DNA of 8,680 nucleotides, from assembly GCA_002429085.1 (NCBI GenBank), contig DIYR01000198.1, forward strand, positions 1 through 8,680, given 5' to 3'. The DNA comes from Flavobacteriales bacterium UBA6049 (GTDB lineage: Bacteria; Bacteroidota; Bacteroidia; Flavobacteriales_G; Salibacteraceae). This document shows positions 5,093 to 8,680 of the stretch, piece after piece. Numbering within the stretch: position 1 is the stretch's first letter; each line of letters begins with the position of its first letter. The position numbers and the translations under genes were made by a program. Below the pieces are notes generated by a model. The model made no database searches. It had not been told where the DNA came from and worked only from the letters and a program-made list of their open reading frames with translations.

Positions 5093-8000
5093 ATGAGTGG
5101 TTCAAGAAAATATTGGAATAGTTTAGAGCAATACAACAATACGCCTGAGTTTGTTGAAAGAGCTCAAAACGAATTTCAAACGCCAGCGACTACAGAAGAG
5201 TTTTTGGCTGACGAGAAATTGAGCGAAACGGCTACTTCTCGAAGAGATTTCTTAAAATTTGTTGGGTTTAGTGTTGCTGCTGCTACAGCTGCAGCATGTG
5301 AGACTCCAGTAGTGAAGTCAATTCCTTTTGTAGTTAGGCCAGAAGAGATAGTTCCAGGTGTTGCGAATTATTATGCTTCAACTTATGCTGATGGCTCGGA
5401 TTACTGTTCAATCTTAGTGAAAACTAGAGAAGGACGTCCGATCTTAATAAATGGAAATAAACTTTCATCTGTAACTTCAGGAAGTGTTTCGCCTAGGGTG
5501 AACGCATCTATTCTATCGCTTTATGATAGTGGGAGATTACAAGGGCCAACAATCGGTGGTGAATTAAAAGCTTGGAGCGATATCGATGCAACTGCTACAG
5601 CAGCATTGCAAAGGGCTAAAGCAAATGGTTCTAAAGTTAGAATACTAACGAACTCTATTATTTCCCCTTCAACCAAAGCAGTTTTCAATAAGTTGGCTGA
5701 GACTTATGGAGGTGAAGGTGGTGCAGATGTGAAACACGTAAGCTATGATGTTTACAGTTTCGCAGGTATGATCAAAGCAAATGAAAAGTCATTTGGTAAA
5801 GCGGTTATACCAAACTACCATTTTGAAAATGCAAAAACGGTTGTTGGTTTCGGTGCAGATTTCTTAACTACTTGGTTAAATCACATCCAGAACCAAAACC
5901 AATATACAGTTAGAAGAAATCCTGATGGAGCATGGATGTCTAAGCATTACCAGTTCGAATCAACTATGACGATTACTGGTTCAAATGCAGATGTTCGTGG
6001 TGCTATTCTTCCTTCAGAGCAAGGCTTAGCTTTAATTGAGCTTTATAATTTGATTGCTAAGAAGGCTGGAAGAGCAGCGTTGTCAGGTAAGAAGTTTGAA
6101 TCTGACAACAATGTTCATGAGAAGCTTAAGCATGCTGCTAATGATTTGTGGGCTGCTAAAGGTGAAGCATTAGTTGTTGCGAATTCAAATGATGTTGATA
6201 TCCAAACTTTAGTGAATGGTATCAATGAAATGTTAGGAGCTTACGGTTCAACAATTGATCTGAACACTCCTGTTTATCTCAAGCAATCTAATGATGTTGA
6301 GTTTGCAGATTTAGCAAAAGAGATGAATGCAGGTTCTGTAGACGTGTTATTGGTTTATGGAGTTAATCCTGTATACTCGGCTCCTGCAAAATTGAAGTTT
6401 GAGGCAGGGCTTAAGAAAGTTAAAACATCAATTGCATTTGATGATCGTTTAACTGAGACAGCTAGTCTTTGTACAATCAATGCAACAGATAATCATTTCT
6501 TAGAATCATGGAATGATTACAATCCGAAAGGAAATGAGTATTCAATTGCTCAGCCAACCATTTCTCCACTGTTTGATACACGTCAGGCTCAAGAGAGTAT
6601 GTTGGCATGGAGTGGTACTACAGTTTCTTATTATGATTTCTTGAAGCAAAATTGGGAAGCGAACATGTTCCCAATGCAGTCTCAATATTCTTCTTTCGAA
6701 GCATTTTGGAATTCAACTGTGCACGATGGTGTATTTAGTTACAACAGTACACAGGAAGGTGCTGAGATAATGACAGAAGGTTTGATGGCTTCATTGAGTG
6801 GAGCGGCAGCAAATGCTGTTAAGCAATCAAAGTCTTCTAACTGGGAAGTAGAGTTTTACTTGTCAAACGGAATAGGTGAAGGTAACCATGCGAATAACCC
6901 ATGGTTACAAGAGTTGCCAGATCCAGTGTCTAAGGTAACTTGGGATAACTTCATAGCTATGAACCCAACCGATATGGTTGATGGTAGTGGTAATGAAATC
7001 TATAATATTGAGCTTGCAGAAAAGCTTCCTGCAACGGTTGCAAAAATTACTATTGGTGGCACAACATTAGAGATGCCTGTAGTTGCAGTTCCTGGTCAGA
7101 AAAAAGGTGCTGTTTCCATCGCACTTGGTTACGGAAGAACTAAAGCAGGTAAGGTTGTAGCTCAGGGTGATTCTACGAATGGAGAAGAACGTACAATTGG
7201 AACAAACATGTTCCCATTAGTTGAGTACGGCAACAACTTCTCATTTGGTATGAGTGGCGTAACAATTGAGCCAACTGAAAAAGAATTCGCGATTGCTTCT
7301 ACTCAAACACATCACACAATGATGGGTAGAAAAATCGTTAACGAAACGTCATTAAAAACATACAAGGAGAACGATAAGCAAGTTTGGAATCCTGATCATA
7401 TTCTTCAAGATTCTTATGGACAACCAAAGCACATATCTAAGTTAGATCTTTGGAGTGCTCATGATATTGCTTTAGGTCATCGTTGGGGTATGTCAATTGA
7501 CTTGAATGCATGTTATGGTTGTGGAGCATGTGTTATTGCATGTCATGCAGAGAATAACGTGCCTGTAGTTGGTAAAGACGAGGTAAGACGCACGAGAACC
7601 ATGAGTTGGTTGCGTATCGATCGTTACTTCTCTTCTGATATGACTAAAGAAAAAGGTGCAGAAGAAGGATTAGGTGCGATTGATACTTACGGTAAAATGG
7701 AAATTCCTTCTGCTTATCCAGAAGTTGTTTACCAACCAGTAATGTGTCAACACTGTAATCACGCTCCTTGTGAAACAGTTTGTCCAGTTGCAGCAACTAC
7801 TCACAGTAACGAAGGGTTCAACCAAATGACTTATAACCGTTGTATCGGTACACGTTATTGCGCGAACAACTGTCCGTATAAAGTGAGACGATTCAACTGG
7901 TTCAATTATACTGGAGATGCTAAATTCGCTGATGTGAATCCTTCACAAGACGATTTAGGAAAAATGGTATTGAATCCAGACGTGGTAGTAAGATCACGTG

Positions 8001-8392
8001 GGGTTATGGAAAAATGTTCATTCTGTATTCAAAGCACTCAAGCAGCGAAATTGAAAGCGAAGAAAGCTGGTCGTCCTCTTGAGGAAAGTGATATAGATTG
8101 TGCTTGTGCTAATGCTTGTTCTGTAGGAGCTATTAAGTTTGGTGACTTGAATGATCCAAAAATGTCTGTTACTAAAGAAGCGAAGCACGATAGATCTTAT
8201 GCTCTATTGGAAGAAATCGGTGTGAAACCGAATGTATACTATCTAACAAAAGTTAGAAACGTAGACGAAGAGAGAGTAATGGAAGTCCACAAGAAACATG
8301 CTTCAGGTGGACATGGTCATGGTGATGATCATGGACATGGTGAAGAAGGCGGTCATGAAGAACACACAAATCACGAAGAACACGCACATTAA
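5093..8392 (+). CDS. actB: Alternative complex III subunit B, Mo-free molybdopterin oxidoreductase-like and Fe-S fusion
   Basis: ActB is the large periplasm-facing subunit that passes electrons from quinol to the ActA haems. The 1099-residue product starts with 49 polar residues, then a Tat-type motif SRRDFLK (49-55), a short hydrophobic stretch and Cys69 (AAAC), a possible lipidation site. About 75-780 resembles the molybdopterin oxidoreductase fold but has no N-terminal CxxCxxxC cluster; in this family the domain carries no molybdenum. The Fe-S domain (about 795-1050) has C807/810/813/817, C885/888/893/897, C917/923/927 and C975/978/1005/1009. In the third group Thr920 stands where a fourth Cys is usual, giving the family's expected three [4Fe-4S] plus one [3Fe-4S]. 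The last 34 residues (1066-1099) contain 11 His with Gly, Asp and Glu. The ATG at 5093 has a Shine-Dalgarno-like sequence; a TTG at 5066 would add 9 residues. actC begins 25 bases after the stop. Confidence 0.96.
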   Translation: MSGSRKYWNSLEQYNNTPEFVERAQNEFQTPATTEEFLADEKLSETATSRRDFLKFVGFSVAAATAAACETPVVKSIPFVVRPEEIVPGVANYYASTYADGSDYCSILVKTREGRPILINGNKLSSVTSGSVSPRVNASILSLYDSGRLQGPTIGGELKAWSDIDATATAALQRAKANGSKVRILTNSIISPSTKAVFNKLAETYGGEGGADVKHVSYDVYSFAGMIKANEKSFGKAVIPNYHFENAKTVVGFGADFLTTWLNHIQNQNQYTVRRNPDGAWMSKHYQFESTMTITGSNADVRGAILPSEQGLALIELYNLIAKKAGRAALSGKKFESDNNVHEKLKHAANDLWAAKGEALVVANSNDVDIQTLVNGINEMLGAYGSTIDLNTPVYLKQSNDVEFADLAKEMNAGSVDVLLVYGVNPVYSAPAKLKFEAGLKKVKTSIAFDDRLTETASLCTINATDNHFLESWNDYNPKGNEYSIAQPTISPLFDTRQAQESMLAWSGTTVSYYDFLKQNWEANMFPMQSQYSSFEAFWNSTVHDGVFSYNSTQEGAEIMTEGLMASLSGAAANAVKQSKSSNWEVEFYLSNGIGEGNHANNPWLQELPDPVSKVTWDNFIAMNPTDMVDGSGNEIYNIELAEKLPATVAKITIGGTTLEMPVVAVPGQKKGAVSIALGYGRTKAGKVVAQGDSTNGEERTIGTNMFPLVEYGNNFSFGMSGVTIEPTEKEFAIASTQTHHTMMGRKIVNETSLKTYKENDKQVWNPDHILQDSYGQPKHISKLDLWSAHDIALGHRWGMSIDLNACYGCGACVIACHAENNVPVVGKDEVRRTRTMSWLRIDRYFSSDMTKEKGAEEGLGAIDTYGKMEIPSAYPEVVYQPVMCQHCNHAPCETVCPVAATTHSNEGFNQMTYNRCIGTRYCANNCPYKVRRFNWFNYTGDAKFADVNPSQDDLGKMVLNPDVVVRSRGVMEKCSFCIQSTQAAKLKAKKAGRPLEESDIDCACANACSVGAIKFGDLNDPKMSVTKEAKHDRSYALLEEIGVKPNVYYLTKVRNVDEERVMEVHKKHASGGHGHGDDHGHGEEGGHEEHTNHEEHAH
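8288..8389 (+). other. His-rich C-terminal tail of ActB
   Basis: These 34 codons encode 11 His, in GHGH and DHGHG units followed by HEEH and NHEEHAH. The Fe-S domain ends well before this point, so the tail is an appendage that probably stays flexible. Its composition suggests binding of a divalent metal such as zinc, nickel or copper, or a role as a charged flexible end. No function is established from the sequence. Confidence 0.8.
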
Positions 8393-8417
8393 TTGATCCT
8401 AATAAATCAGATCATTC

Positions 8418-8680
8418 ATGGTTAAAGAAGCTGAAGTAAGAGAGCCCCTGATTCTGGGTACTGATGTTGACTATCACAAGATCACAGAAGAGGTATGTGC
8501 TCCAGTAGAAGGTAAAGCCAATAAGCTTTGGTGGGGCGTTTTTAGTCTTGCCGTAGTAATGGGCTTATGGGGACTTGGATGTATTACTTACACGATCGGT
8601 AGAGGTATTGGTGTGTGGGGTCTTAATACAACTGTAGGTTGGGCCTGGGATATCACCAACTTTGTATGGTGGGTAGGTAT
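8418..8680 (+). CDS. actC: Alternative complex III subunit C, NrfD/PsrC family (5' part)
   Basis: This is the first 87 complete codons; the gene runs off the window. ActC is a multi-spanning inner-membrane protein of the NrfD/PsrC family that, with ActF, forms the membrane part of alternative complex III and holds the quinol-oxidising site below the ActB Fe-S clusters. Visible are a soluble N-terminus (MVKEAEVREPLILG, about 1-36), the first membrane helix (about 38-60, WWGVFSLAVVMGLWGLG), and then WAWDITNFVWWVG at 75-87, a Trp-rich segment typical of this family at the start of the next helix. The ATG at 8418 lies 25 bases after the actB stop, with no terminator between, so it belongs to the same operon. 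No strong Shine-Dalgarno sequence is seen. It could only be confused with other NrfD-like subunits, and the actA-actB context settles it. Confidence 0.94.
   Translation, partial: MVKEAEVREPLILGTDVDYHKITEEVCAPVEGKANKLWWGVFSLAVVMGLWGLGCITYTIGRGIGVWGLNTTVGWAWDITNFVWWVG

Noticed and set aside
5300..7480. ActB as an active molybdenum oxidoreductase
   Set aside because: There is no N-terminal Fe-S cysteine motif, and the neighbours are actA and actC. Family knowledge says this domain binds no molybdopterin in alternative complex III.
8394..8414. TGATC/GATCA inverted repeat between actB and actC as a terminator
   Set aside because: The stem is only 5 bp with an 11-base loop and no T-run. It is too weak to separate two genes of one operon.

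Overview
The window looks like part of a chromosome from the phylum Bacteroidota, most likely a flavobacterial or Cryomorphaceae/Crocinitomicaceae-type marine lineage. This is inferred from four things: AT-leaning base composition, weak or absent Shine-Dalgarno sequences, a perfect TAnnTTTG promoter element, and the gene content. That content is infB, then a small SPOR-domain gene, then an alternative complex III (act) operon in the arrangement I associate with Flavobacteriia. I cannot name the species.

Layout: (1) 34-3030 (+) is full-length infB, translation initiation factor IF-2, with a very long charged N-terminal linker. (2) 3054-3085 is a strong hairpin with T-runs on both sides, a shared terminator for two convergent genes. 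(3) 3106-3576 (-) is a small secreted SPOR-domain protein. (4) 3577-3783 is a divergent control region with no gene. It holds a good TTG-17-TAnnTTTG promoter for the SPOR gene, a TAnnTTTG -10-type element facing the act genes, and two direct-repeat pairs that share an 18-bp period. (5) 3784-5049 (+) is actA, a membrane-anchored cytochrome with six c-type haem sites. (6) 5093-8392 (+) is actB, a fusion of a Mo-free molybdopterin-oxidoreductase-like domain with a ferredoxin-like Fe-S domain, preceded by an internal Tat motif and ending in a His-rich tail. (7) 8418 to the window end (+) is the first 87 codons of actC, an NrfD-family membrane quinol-oxidising subunit.

How they work together: ActA, ActB and ActC are core subunits of alternative complex III, which replaces cytochrome bc1. 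Quinol is oxidised at the membrane subunit, and electrons pass through the ActB Fe-S clusters and the ActA haems towards a cytochrome c oxidase. The remaining genes (actD, actE, actF and oxidase genes) would be expected just downstream. infB and the SPOR gene have separate roles in translation initiation and the cell envelope.

I see no RNA gene, mobile element, CRISPR array, phage remnant or pseudogene, and nothing I would call an undescribed system. The points most worth a second look are the act/SPOR control region, the 1+5 haem layout of ActA, and the His-rich tail and N-terminal extension of ActB.
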